36,078 nucleotides of DNA from JAWKHR01 sp041394725 (GTDB taxonomy: Bacteria > Acidobacteriota > Vicinamibacteria > Vicinamibacterales > SCN-69-37): positions 1-36,078 of the forward strand of contig JAWKHR010000062.1 in the NCBI GenBank assembly GCA_041394725.1, given 5' to 3'. Under the pieces are notes generated by a model. The model had not been told where the DNA came from. It worked only from the letters and a program-made list of their open reading frames with translations, and searched no databases. A program made the position numbers and the translations under genes. Shown here piece after piece: positions 16,351 through 28,464 of the stretch (position 1 is its first letter; the number at the start of each line of letters is the position of its first letter).

Positions 16351-18250
16351 CCGGGAATGGGAGGGCGTGGGGGCCTGGAGGGCGTGGCCTCATGGGGCCC
16401 GTCGGGAAGGCAACGGGGCGTGGGGGCCGTGGGAGAGCGACGGGCCATGGGGACGTGGGGCGACGGGAGCCGTGGGGAGACGGTGGGTCGTTCAGCGCGA
16501 TGCTGGACGCCTCGGCCAGTGCCGCGTGGATGAGGCCGGATGCGTTCCGTGGCCCCGGAGTCCGTGTCAACGTCGGTTGAAAATCTGACAGTTCCGCCTG
16601 GAATCCGCAGTCTGGCCCCGATCTCCCCGCCTCCCGTCGCCCCACACGCCCCATGGCTCCGGCCCAGCCCACCTGCCCCACGCACCCCCGCGTGGTTTTC
16701 ACCCGCCCCAAGGCCAGCACGAGGGCGTGGGGGCCGGGGAGAGCAGGCGGCGTGGGGACGTGGGGAGAGCGACGGCCATGGGGACGTGGGGCGACGGAGC
16801 CGTGGGGACGGATGGGGTCTTTGTGGTCCTGCACCCAGACGCGTGAGACAGGTGCCTGCGGCTCGGCCCCCTCCCGATCCGTCAGATCTTCGCTCGGCGG
16901 AACTGCAGATTCTCAACCGGCGTAGTCCGCGAGGAATCCGCCGTCTGCTTCGGATCTTCCCCACGTGCTCCCGCCGCCCCACGCGCCCCATGGTTCGGCT
17001 TTGCCCCACGGGCCCCAGCGAACCGGGGGCGTTCCCGACGACGCCGCGGCCGCCACCGGGGCGTGGGGGCCGTGGGGACGGCCATGGGTTTGACGGGGCG
17101 CGACGGGAGCCGTGGGGAATGATGGTGGTCTTGCCCGTAGACGCGTGAGACAGGCGCCTGCGGCTCGGCCCCCTCTCCGATCTGTCAGATCTGCTCGGCG
17201 GAACTGCAGATTTTCAACCGGCGTTACCGTCCGCGAGGAATCCGCAGTCCGCTCCGGATCTCCCCACGTGCCCTGTCACCCCACGCGCCCCATGGCCTGG
17301 CTTTGCCCCCACGGCCCCCAGCGCGAACCGGGGCGTTCCGACCACGCCGGCGGCTGCCACCGGGGGCGTGGGGGCCGTGGGGGAGCGACGGGCCATGGGG
17401 ACGTGGGGCGACGGGAGCCTGGGGAATGATGGTGGGTCTTGCCTGTAGACGCGTGAGACAGGCGCCTGCGGCTCGGCCCTCCCGATCCGTCGATCTTCGC
17501 TCGGCGGAACTGTCAGATCTTCAACCGGCGTTGACCGTCGGCGAGGAATCCGCCAGTCTGCCCTTTGGATCTCCCCACGGTCTCCCGTCGCCCCACGCGC
17601 CCCATGGCCTGGCTTTGCTCCCACGGCCCCAGCGAACCGGGGCGTTCCCGACCACGCCGCGGCCGCCACCGGGGCGCGTGGAGGCCGTGGGGAGAGGCGA
17701 CGGGCCATGGGGACGTGGGCGACGGGAGCCGTGGGGAATGATGGTGGTCTTGCAGGTAGACGCGCAGCATTGAGGCAGTCGCGGCTCGGCCCTCCCCCGA
17801 CCTTCGTCAGCTCCGCCCGGCGGAACTGCAGATTCTTCAACCGGCGTTGACCGTCCGCGAGGCATCCGCCCGTCGTTGATCTCCCCACGTCTCCCTGTCG
17901 CCCCACGCGCCCCATGGCCTGGCTTTGCCCCACGGGCCCCAGCGAACCGGGGGCGCCCCGATTTACCGCGGCCGCCACCGGGGCGTGGGGGCCGGGAGAG
18001 CGACGGGCCATGGGGACGCGGGGCGACGGAGCCGTGGGGAATGATGGTGGAGCCCCGGGCTCGCAGACGCAGAGACAGGCCTGCGGCTCGGCCCCCTCCC
18101 CGATCTGTCAGATCTTCGCTCGGCAGAACTGCAGATTTTCAACCGGCGAAGTCCGCGAGGAATCTGCAGTCTGCTCTGATCTCCCCACGTGCTCCCGTCG
18201 CCCCACGCGCCCTTAGCGGCCTGGCTTGCCCCACGTGCCCCAAGCCGGGC
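16351..18250. repeat. Tandem array of about 306-bp G+C-rich repeat units, no gene
   Basis: About 1.9 kb without a credible gene is filled by diverged tandem units. The shared word GCGGCTCGG begins at 16858, 17160, 17468, 17781 and 18083, giving periods of 302, 308, 313 and 302 bp. A degenerate unit precedes the first full one. Each unit holds in order a variable GTAGACGCGTGAGACAGG segment with the palindrome CAGGCGCCTG (blurred in some copies), a GAACTGCAGATTTTCAACC box, a GAGGAATCCGC box, and two long C-rich and G-rich arms that are reverse complements. Open frames across it on both strands are low-complexity Pro/Arg/Gly translations that repeat with the array and shift frame between units, so I treat them as spurious. 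It lies between the TPR terminator and the exbD terminator. Confidence 0.92.
17262..17425. repeat. Example of the long inverted arms inside one array unit
   Basis: In this unit the C-rich stretch 17262-17330 (with CCCCATGGCC and CCCCACG blocks) is largely the reverse complement of the G-rich stretch 17364-17425 (GGGCCATGGGG, ACGTGGGGCGACGGGAG). The loop is about 33 nt. The same arrangement occurs in the neighbouring units, so the array could form a series of stem-loops or cruciforms. Confidence 0.75.
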
Positions 18251-18265
18251 GCTTCCCGGGGCCCC

Positions 18266-18329
18266 AGAAACAGAAAGGTCCGGAAGCCGCCGAGCCGGGC
18301 GTCATGCCCGACTCGACGGTTCCCGGACC
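18266..18329 (-). terminator. Terminator of the tonB-exbB-exbD-exbD operon
   Basis: Arms 18277-18300 and 18306-18329 form a ~24-bp imperfect stem with a 5-nt loop. On the minus strand the stem is followed by TTTCTGTTTCT (complement of 18266-18276). It lies 57 bp after the last exbD stop and fits an intrinsic terminator. Confidence 0.8.
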
Positions 18330-18385
18330 TCGATCTCCCGCCGGTTCCCGGGCCCCTGGGACCCTGGGCCCCTCGACGCCCTCGG

Positions 18386-18856
18386 CTAGTTGCCGCCCTG
18401 GCCGCGGGCGTCGTTGATCATGCCCTCGGTGACGATGCCGACCTTGTCGACGCCGGCGCCCATGGCCGCGTCGATGATCCGCATGATCTCGCCGTAGCGG
18501 ACAGAGCCGGCGCCGATGATGAAGACGGTCTTGTCCTTCCGCGCCTCGAAGATCTCGCGGAACTTGGCCTCGGCCTCGCCGACGCTGATCTCCTGTTTGT
18601 TGATCGTCAGCCGCCGGTCGGCCGTGTAGTCGACGACCACCTGCCCGAGGATGTCCGCGGCGTTCGACGACGCGTTGGTCTCGAGGGGCATGTTGATGTC
18701 GATGCCCTTCTGCGTGAGCGGGAGGGCGGCCATGAAGATGATCAGCAGCACGAGCAGGACGTCGATCAGCGGCGTGACGTTCATGTCCGCCGAGGCTTCC
18801 GGCGGCTTGGCCTTGACGACCCGCTCGGCGCCGTGGTGCATGTGACCGTGGGCCAT
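18386..18856 (-). CDS. exbD: ExbD/TolR family protein (second copy)
   Basis: 156-aa single-pass inner-membrane subunit of the proton channel that powers TonB- or Tol-type systems. A His-rich cytoplasmic N-terminus (MAHGHMHHG) precedes the conserved MNVTPLIDVLLVLLIIFM segment with the proton-carrying Asp, then a periplasmic domain ending ..YGEIMRIIDAAMGAGVDKVGIVTE. It starts 1 nt after the stop of the first exbD, so both are made from one mRNA. Identity with the first copy is limited outside the TM motif, pointing to a functional difference rather than recent duplication. TolR function cannot be excluded, but the neighbouring tonB favours ExbD. Confidence 0.92.
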   Translation of the reverse strand: MAHGHMHHGAERVVKAKPPEASADMNVTPLIDVLLVLLIIFMAALPLTQKGIDINMPLETNASSNAADILGQVVVDYTADRRLTINKQEISVGEAEAKFREIFEARKDKTVFIIGAGSVRYGEIMRIIDAAMGAGVDKVGIVTEGMINDARGQGGN

Positions 18857-18857
18857 G

Positions 18858-19298
18858 TCAGTTCCCTCCCGCGGCGGCGCCGGTCGCGCCCGGCTTCTCG
18901 GTGATGAGCCCGACCGTGTCGATGCCGGCCTTCCGGAGCGCGTCCATCATCTGCATGATGTTCGAGTAGGGCGCGTCCACGTCCCCCTTGAGGTAGACGG
19001 TCCGGTCGGTCTTGTCCTCCATGATGTTCTGGAGGCGGACGACGACTTCGGAGGCCGGGACCTCAATCTGGTTGATGTAGAGCTTGCCGATGGCGTCGAC
19101 GAAGACGACGGTCTGGTCCTGGGTATCGGGCTTGTCGCTCGTGTGGCTGGCTTCCGGCAGCGTGAGCTTGACGCCCTGCTGCAGGAGCGGCGCCACCAGC
19201 ATCATGATGATGAGCAGCACCAGCATGACGTCGACGAGCGGCGTGACGTTGATGTCGGATTTGACGCCGCCTTTGGCGCCGCCAACGTCCATTGCCAT
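18858..19298 (-). CDS. exbD: ExbD/TolR family protein (first copy)
   Basis: 146-aa ExbD paralogue. After a short Gly/Lys-rich cytoplasmic tail it has INVTPLVDVMLVLLIIMM with the channel Asp, and a periplasmic domain containing YLKGDVDAPYSNIMQMMDALRKAGID, typical of ExbD. AAGGAG 7 nt before the ATG is a good ribosome binding site. It follows exbB after 111 bp that contain several G+C-rich inverted repeats. Two successive exbD genes behind one exbB are common in several Gram-negative phyla and may allow mixed complexes. Confidence 0.93.
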   Translation of the reverse strand: MAMDVGGAKGGVKSDINVTPLVDVMLVLLIIMMLVAPLLQQGVKLTLPEASHTSDKPDTQDQTVVFVDAIGKLYINQIEVPASEVVVRLQNIMEDKTDRTVYLKGDVDAPYSNIMQMMDALRKAGIDTVGLITEKPGATGAAAGGN

Positions 19299-19409
19299 GA
19301 CTTGACTCCTTGGCGAATCCGGTCGCCGGACCTCGACGACCGGAGGGTCCCGGGATGCCGGGCGCCGGCAAGCCGGCCGCCCGGGATCCCGGGGCTCCTG
19401 GATCCGCTC

Positions 19410-20096
19410 TTACGCGGCGGTCTTCTTGATGAAGTAGTCGACGAGCTCCGACGACGAGTTGTCCATCTCGACGTTGAAGTACTCGAGCCGGCCGGTGAAG
19501 TAGTTGTACATCCACACCGCCGGGATCGCGACGACGAGGCCGAGCGCGGTCTCGACGAGCGCTTCGGAAATACCCGCGGACACCGAGCCCAGGCCGCCGG
19601 ACCCGGTGGCGGCGATGCCCTGGAACGCGGTGATGATGCCGACGACGGTGCCGAGCAGCCCGACGAACGGCGCCGTCGCGCCGATGGTGGCGAGCGACGG
19701 GATGCCCTTCTTCAGGTCGTTCGACGTGAGCGCCGTGGCGCGCTGGATCGCGCGGCGGACGGTGTCGACCAGGTCGTCACGCCCGAGGTTGGCCCCGGAA
19801 TCGTGCTGGAACTGGTACTCCTGCAACCCGGCCAGGACGACCTTCGCGAGATGGCTGTACTGGTAGGTCTTGGCCTGCGAGACCGTCAGGGCGTCCTTGA
19901 GCCGGCCGTCCTTGAGGTGCTTGGCCACCTGGGGCGCGTACAGCTTGGACTGCTTGCGCGCCTGCGAGAACGCGTAGAACCGCTCGATTGCGACGCCGAA
20001 CGACCACATCGACATGATGACCAGGATGATGGCGATGGCCTTTGCGACCATGCCCATCGAGGCCCACATCTCCATCAGACTCAGTCCGCCTTCCAT
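19410..20096 (-). CDS. exbB: ExbB/TolQ/MotA family proton channel protein
   Basis: 228-aa inner-membrane protein forming the pentameric channel around the ExbD dimer. There are three hydrophobic segments: residues ~15-38 (MVAKAIAIILVIMSMWSFG), then around TIGATAPFVGLLGTVVGIITA, and ALVETALGLVVAIPAVWMYNYF. The conserved GLLGTVVGI and TALGLVVAIPA motifs of the family are present. The ATG has GGAGG 6 nt upstream. It is the second gene of the tonB operon, 138 bp after tonB, with a G+C-rich hairpin (20153-20196) in the gap that may adjust the amounts of TonB versus channel proteins. Confidence 0.94.
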   Translation of the reverse strand: MEGGLSLMEMWASMGMVAKAIAIILVIMSMWSFGVAIERFYAFSQARKQSKLYAPQVAKHLKDGRLKDALTVSQAKTYQYSHLAKVVLAGLQEYQFQHDSGANLGRDDLVDTVRRAIQRATALTSNDLKKGIPSLATIGATAPFVGLLGTVVGIITAFQGIAATGSGGLGSVSAGISEALVETALGLVVAIPAVWMYNYFTGRLEYFNVEMDNSSSELVDYFIKKTAA

Positions 20097-20152
20097 TCCA
20101 GCCTCCGAAACGCGTCTCTATCAGTGCGCGAGTTGTATGTGTGCGAGTGGAT

Positions 20153-20196
20153 GGGGGCGCGTCGGCCGGCGCCCGGACACCTGCCGGCGCGCCCCC
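20153..20196 (-). other. Hairpin between tonB and exbB
   Basis: GGGGGCGCG (20153-20161) pairs perfectly with CGCGCCCCC (20188-20196), with further pairing inside the loop. There is no T-run on the minus strand. It probably acts as an mRNA-stability or attenuation element inside the operon. Confidence 0.4.
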
Positions 20197-20234
20197 AAAG
20201 GTGATCTGCCAATCAGCGTGACGTTCGTGCGCTC

Positions 20235-20966
20235 CTAGAACGGCTCGTTCAACGTGAAGTTCACCGTGACGGTCATGATGACCTCGACCGGCACGTTGTT
20301 CAGCAGCGTCGGCGTGAACTTCCACTGCTTCACCGCGTCGAGCGCCGCCTGGTCGAGCAGGGCGACCGAACGGAGCACGCGCGCGTCCTTCACGTTGCCG
20401 TCCTTGCCGATCGTCGCCTCGATGATCACGATGCCCTGCACCTTGGCGGCCTGGGCGATCGACGGGTAGACCGGCTTGACGTCCTTGATCTTCTTCGGTT
20501 CCTTGATGTCGCCACCGACGCGCACCGGCGCCTGGGGCGGCGGCGGGGGCGGCGGCGGCGCAATCCCGCCGACCACGCCACCGGCGACACCACCGGGCAC
20601 GCCGCCGGCGACACCGCCCACGGCGCCCAGCGACGCGCTCGGACGAGGCGGCGGCTCGGGCTTGATCTCGGCCGGCGCCTCAATCGGCGCGGCGTTCGGA
20701 ATCACGTCTTCCACCGGCTGCGGCGTCGACGGCGGCGGCGTCGGCGGCGGAGGCGGGGGCGGGGGGGGCGGCGGCGGGGGCGGGGTCGCCACGAACGCCA
20801 TCACCGACTGCGGCGTCGGGATGATGTCCGTCGCCAGCAGCGGGATCACGATCAGCGCGCCCAGCACCACGGTGTGCGTCAGAATCGACAGCGGTACCGT
20901 GTACCACTTCTTCGTCCCCAGCTTGATCGAGGGGTCGACGACGTCGCCGAACATCTCACGTGGCAC
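20235..20966 (-). CDS. tonB: Energy transducer TonB
   Basis: 243-aa protein that transmits energy from ExbBD to outer-membrane receptors. A cytoplasmic N-terminus is followed by one transmembrane anchor (about residues 25-50, HTVVLGALIVIPLL), a Pro-rich spacer containing 14 consecutive prolines, a Gly/Val repeat segment (VGGVAGGVPGGVAGGVVGG), a second Pro stretch and the C-terminal TonB domain (about 165-243; VKPVYPSIAQAAKVQG ... AVKQWKFTPTLLN). The start is a GTG at 20966, chosen because GGAGG lies 7 nt upstream; a longer frame from 20996 lacks this. It is transcribed from a consensus promoter about 85 nt upstream and leads the exbB-exbD-exbD genes. Confidence 0.94.
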   Translation of the reverse strand: MPREMFGDVVDPSIKLGTKKWYTVPLSILTHTVVLGALIVIPLLATDIIPTPQSVMAFVATPPPPPPPPPPPPPPTPPPSTPQPVEDVIPNAAPIEAPAEIKPEPPPRPSASLGAVGGVAGGVPGGVAGGVVGGIAPPPPPPPPQAPVRVGGDIKEPKKIKDVKPVYPSIAQAAKVQGIVIIEATIGKDGNVKDARVLRSVALLDQAALDAVKQWKFTPTLLNNVPVEVIMTVTVNFTLNEPF

Positions 20967-21052
20967 TACTGCACCTCCTCGGTCCCGGGGGTACACCCCC
21001 CGAGGCTCGGTCCTTGCTCGCCGCTTCGTTTCCCAGGTGAACGAAGGCCGGG

Positions 21053-21082
21053 ATTATAGTCAGACCCAAAAAACCGTGTCAA
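21053..21082 (-). promoter_or_regulatory. Consensus sigma70 promoter of the tonB operon
   Basis: On the minus strand a perfect TTGACA (complement of 21077-21082) and a perfect TATAAT (complement of 21053-21058) are 18 bp apart. Transcription should start near 21046, giving a leader of about 80 nt before the tonB GTG. No obvious Fur-box or other operator was recognised around it. Confidence 0.88.
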
Positions 21083-21117
21083 CGAAGCGGCGGTTAACTC
21101 TTTAGACACCGGATCGT

Positions 21118-21146
21118 CCAAAACGGTCCACGGCCGGGATCCGGCC
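21118..21146 (-). terminator. Possible terminator after the first pyrophosphatase gene
   Basis: GGCCGG (21132-21137) and CCGGCC (21141-21146) form a short perfect stem 16 bp after the stop. On the minus strand it is followed after a few bases by TTTT. It is weak but well placed between the end of the hppA run and the tonB promoter. Confidence 0.4.
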
Positions 21147-21161
21147 ACGATCGCGCCGTAC

Positions 21162-23765
<2,604 letters not shown>

Positions 23766-23811
23766 GTGCGCTCCCAACCGGCCCGCGGGCCGGACACGAA
23801 CCCACCGATGT

Positions 23812-23836
23812 CCGGCCGCGCGCCCCCGCGCGCCGG
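23812..23836 (-). other. Hairpin between the two pyrophosphatase genes
   Basis: A 10-bp G+C stem with one bulge (23812-23822 with 23827-23836) lies just after the stop of the upstream pyrophosphatase gene. A perfect 16-bp palindrome (23778-23793) follows it. No T-run is seen; partial termination or RNA stability within the operon is plausible. Confidence 0.4.
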
Positions 23837-23840
23837 GGTC

Positions 23841-25949
<2,109 letters not shown>

Positions 25950-25963
25950 GGCTCCTTTTTCCC

Positions 25964-26632
25964 TCAGTCCGCGCGGGGGCCGTCCCCCGCGCCGGGTCCG
26001 CTCACCGGCCCCGTCGGTTCATCCGCACCGGCCGGGGCCGGCGTCCGCAACTCCACCCTGCCCGGCAGTCCGACACCGCCGGTCAGGAAAATCCGTATGC
26101 CCTGCTCCACCGTCACGTCAGGGAACGCGGCGTGCTCGCGGGAGCATACGACGACATCGCCCAGATAGAGATGGTTCGTCGGGACGTAGACCGCCAGCCA
26201 GGCCTCCGGCCCCGCGCCCCGGTCCACCTCGAACTCCCGCGTCAGGAACCCGAGGATCGGGCCCCGCACCGGGTGATCGATGAGCACGACGCGCTTGAAC
26301 CCGGCCGTGTTGTCCGGCGAAAACGCCTCCAGGAGCTGCTTGACCGGGCTGTACACGGTCCGGAAGACCGGCACGTGCAGCAGCAGCGCCTCGGTCCACC
26401 CGACCACCCGCCGGCCGACCACGTTGCGCGCCAGGATGCCGACCAGCAGCACCGCCGTCGCGGCCGCCAGGATCCCCACGTAGGGCACCGGCCGCCCGAG
26501 CAGCCGGTTCGTGAGGCCCGACGTCCGCGCGTCGGCGAACTGGACGAGCCAGACGATGGCCACCACGCTCACGACCAGCGGCACGGTGAGGACCAGGCCG
26601 GTGACGAACCGCCGCCGGAGCCACTGCAGCAT
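25964..26632 (-). CDS. DUF502 family membrane protein
   Basis: 222-aa protein of the DUF502 family, function unknown. Two hydrophobic segments near the N-terminus (FVTGLVLTVPLVVSVVAIV and PYVGILAAATAVLLVGILA) are followed by the family region with VPVFRTVYSPVKQLLEAFSP and RVVLIDHPVRGPILGFLT, then YVPTNHLYLGDVVV. The C-terminal 25 residues are a Pro/Gly/Asp-rich tail. It starts 6 bp after uppP and ends 14 bp before hppA, so it belongs to the same transcript. Co-transcription with SecDF, UppP and an ion pump suggests an envelope role, but none is established. Confidence 0.85.
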   Translation of the reverse strand: MLQWLRRRFVTGLVLTVPLVVSVVAIVWLVQFADARTSGLTNRLLGRPVPYVGILAAATAVLLVGILARNVVGRRVVGWTEALLLHVPVFRTVYSPVKQLLEAFSPDNTAGFKRVVLIDHPVRGPILGFLTREFEVDRGAGPEAWLAVYVPTNHLYLGDVVVCSREHAAFPDVTVEQGIRIFLTGGVGLPGRVELRTPAPAGADEPTGPVSGPGAGDGPRAD

Positions 26633-26638
26633 CCCCGA

Positions 26639-27454
26639 TCACCGGACCGCCAGCCAGACGAACGTCGCCGCCGCCAGCGCCGCGCGGTACCACGCGAACG
26701 CGTCGAGCCGGTGGGTCGCCAGGAACCGGATGAAGAACCGCACGGTCAGGTAGCCGACCACGGCCGACGTGACGAGCCCGACGGCCATGAGGCCGAACTC
26801 GGGCGCGCCGAGCGCCATGCCGCGCAGGTCGAGCGCCTCCTTGCCCGCGCCGCCCAGGATCGCCGGGATGCTCATGAGGAACGTGAACCGCGCGGCCGCC
26901 TCGCGCCGCATGCCGAGCGCCATGCCCGCGGCAATCGTCGCGCCCGACCGCGAGACGCCGGGCACCAGCGCGGCCGCCTGCGCCACGCCGATCCCGAACG
27001 CGCCGGCCACCGACAGGCCCTCGTCGCCGTGTCCCTGCGCGCCCAGGCGCTCGATGACCAGCAGCAGCACCGCGCCCGCGAGCAGCGCCGAGGCGGCCAC
27101 CGCCGGCGCGCGGAGCGCCTCGAGCGCGTCGCCCCACAGCAGCCCGATGACGACCACCGGCACCGTGCCCGCCACGATGAGCCACACGCGGCGCGCGGCC
27201 GGGTCGGACGCCCCGCGCAGCGCGCGCGGCACGGCCACCAGGATCTCGCCGATGTCCGCGCGGAAGAACGCGATGACGGCCAGCAGGGTGCCGACGTGGC
27301 AGAAGACGTCGAACGCCAGGTCGAAGCCCTGCCCGCTCGATCCCGCCCAGCCGAAGAACTCGCGGGCGAGGATCAGGTGGGCGGAACTCGACACCGGCAG
27401 GAACTCCGTCAGGCCCTGCACCACGCCGAGGATGGCGGCGTCTGGCAGCGTCAC
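26639..27454 (-). CDS. uppP: Undecaprenyl-diphosphate phosphatase (BacA family)
   Basis: 271-aa inner-membrane enzyme that dephosphorylates undecaprenyl pyrophosphate to recycle the lipid carrier of peptidoglycan and O-antigen synthesis. Both signature blocks are present: GVVQGLTEFLPVSSSAHL near the N-terminus and PGVSRSGATIAAGMALGM in the middle, holding the catalytic Glu/Ser/Arg residues. Length and seven to eight hydrophobic segments match BacA. The start is a GTG at 27454, 22 bp after secF; the Shine-Dalgarno is weak, suggesting translation linked to secF. Over-expression of the family gives bacitracin resistance. Confidence 0.95.
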   Translation of the reverse strand: MTLPDAAILGVVQGLTEFLPVSSSAHLILAREFFGWAGSSGQGFDLAFDVFCHVGTLLAVIAFFRADIGEILVAVPRALRGASDPAARRVWLIVAGTVPVVVIGLLWGDALEALRAPAVAASALLAGAVLLLVIERLGAQGHGDEGLSVAGAFGIGVAQAAALVPGVSRSGATIAAGMALGMRREAAARFTFLMSIPAILGGAGKEALDLRGMALGAPEFGLMAVGLVTSAVVGYLTVRFFIRFLATHRLDAFAWYRAALAAATFVWLAVR

Positions 27455-27476
27455 GAGGTCGCGGGTCGCACCTGGC

Positions 27477-28448
27477 TCAGGCCCGCGCCCGCTTCGCGCG
27501 GGAGCCGGACTGGCCCTGTCCCTGCGGCGCCTTCGCCTGCGCCTGCACCGGCTGCGTGCGCCGCCGGCTGATGATGACCGCGATGGCGGCCGCGATGAAC
27601 ACCGACGAGTAGGTGCCGGTGATGATGCCGACCAGCATCGTGAACGAGAAGCTCCGCAACACCTCGCCGCCCAGCGCGAAAAGCGCGAGCACCGTGAGGA
27701 ACGTGGTGCCCGACGTGATGATCGTCCGCGACAGCGTCTGGTTGACGCTGGTGTTGACCACCGATTCCAGCGGCTCCCGCCGCATCATCCGCTGGTTCTC
27801 GCGGACCCGGTCGAAGATGACGATCGTGTCGTTGACCGAGTAGCCGGTGATCGTCAACAGCGCGGCGATGACGTTGAGCGAGATGTCGTAGCCGAACCAC
27901 GTGAGGAACGCCATCGTCACCAGCAGGTCGTGGAAGACCGCGACGATGGCGCCGACCGCGAACGTGAAGTTGAACCGGAAGCCGATGTAGACCAGGATGC
28001 CGCCGAGCGCGAAGAGCGTCGCGTAGACGCCCTTGCGCGTCAGATCCTGTCCGACGATCGGCCCGACGACCTCGCGGTCGAGCACTTCGAACTCGCCGAT
28101 GTTCGCGGCCCGGAGCGCGGCCTCGGCCGCGGCGGCCTGGTCCGTGATGCTGGCGCCCTGCTCGGCCTCGGTCGAGACCGGCAGCCGCACCAGCACGTCG
28201 TTGTCCGACCCGCCGCCCGAGACGCGCTGGACGACGACGTTGCCCGGGATCGCCGACCGGATCTGGTCGTCGCCCACCGGGGCCTGGAAGCGCAGCGTGA
28301 GCGCCGTGCCGCCGGTGAAGTCGATGCCGAGCGGGATGCCGCGCGTGGCGACGGTGCCGATGCCGGCGACGATGATCAGCACCGACAGGGCGATCGCCTG
28401 CCAGCGCCACTTCAGGAAGTCGATGTGGGTGTCGGAAAGAATTCGCAT
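27477..28448 (-). CDS. secF: Protein translocase subunit SecF
   Basis: 323-aa subunit of SecDF, which uses the ion gradient to complete protein export through SecYEG. TM1 is followed by the characteristic GIDFTGGTALTLRF, and the membrane core contains FGYDISLNVIAALLTITGYS and the VNDTIVIFDRVREN motif. The C-terminal tail is Arg/Lys/Gln-rich and cytoplasmic. It begins 16 bp after secD, as in most bacteria with separate secD and secF. Confidence 0.96.
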   Translation of the reverse strand: MRILSDTHIDFLKWRWQAIALSVLIIVAGIGTVATRGIPLGIDFTGGTALTLRFQAPVGDDQIRSAIPGNVVVQRVSGGGSDNDVLVRLPVSTEAEQGASITDQAAAAEAALRAANIGEFEVLDREVVGPIVGQDLTRKGVYATLFALGGILVYIGFRFNFTFAVGAIVAVFHDLLVTMAFLTWFGYDISLNVIAALLTITGYSVNDTIVIFDRVRENQRMMRREPLESVVNTSVNQTLSRTIITSGTTFLTVLALFALGGEVLRSFSFTMLVGIITGTYSSVFIAAAIAVIISRRRTQPVQAQAKAPQGQGQSGSRAKRARA

Positions 28449-28464
28449 GACTGGATCCCGGCCC

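Noticed and set aside
16281..18011. Several 80-265-codon frames on both strands of the repeat array
   Set aside because: They are low-complexity Pro/Arg/Gly translations that follow the repeat period, change frame between units and lack domain or signal features.
16351..18250. Array considered as CRISPR
   Set aside because: The period is about 306 bp with imperfect long units, there are no short identical repeats with unique spacers, and no cas genes are present.
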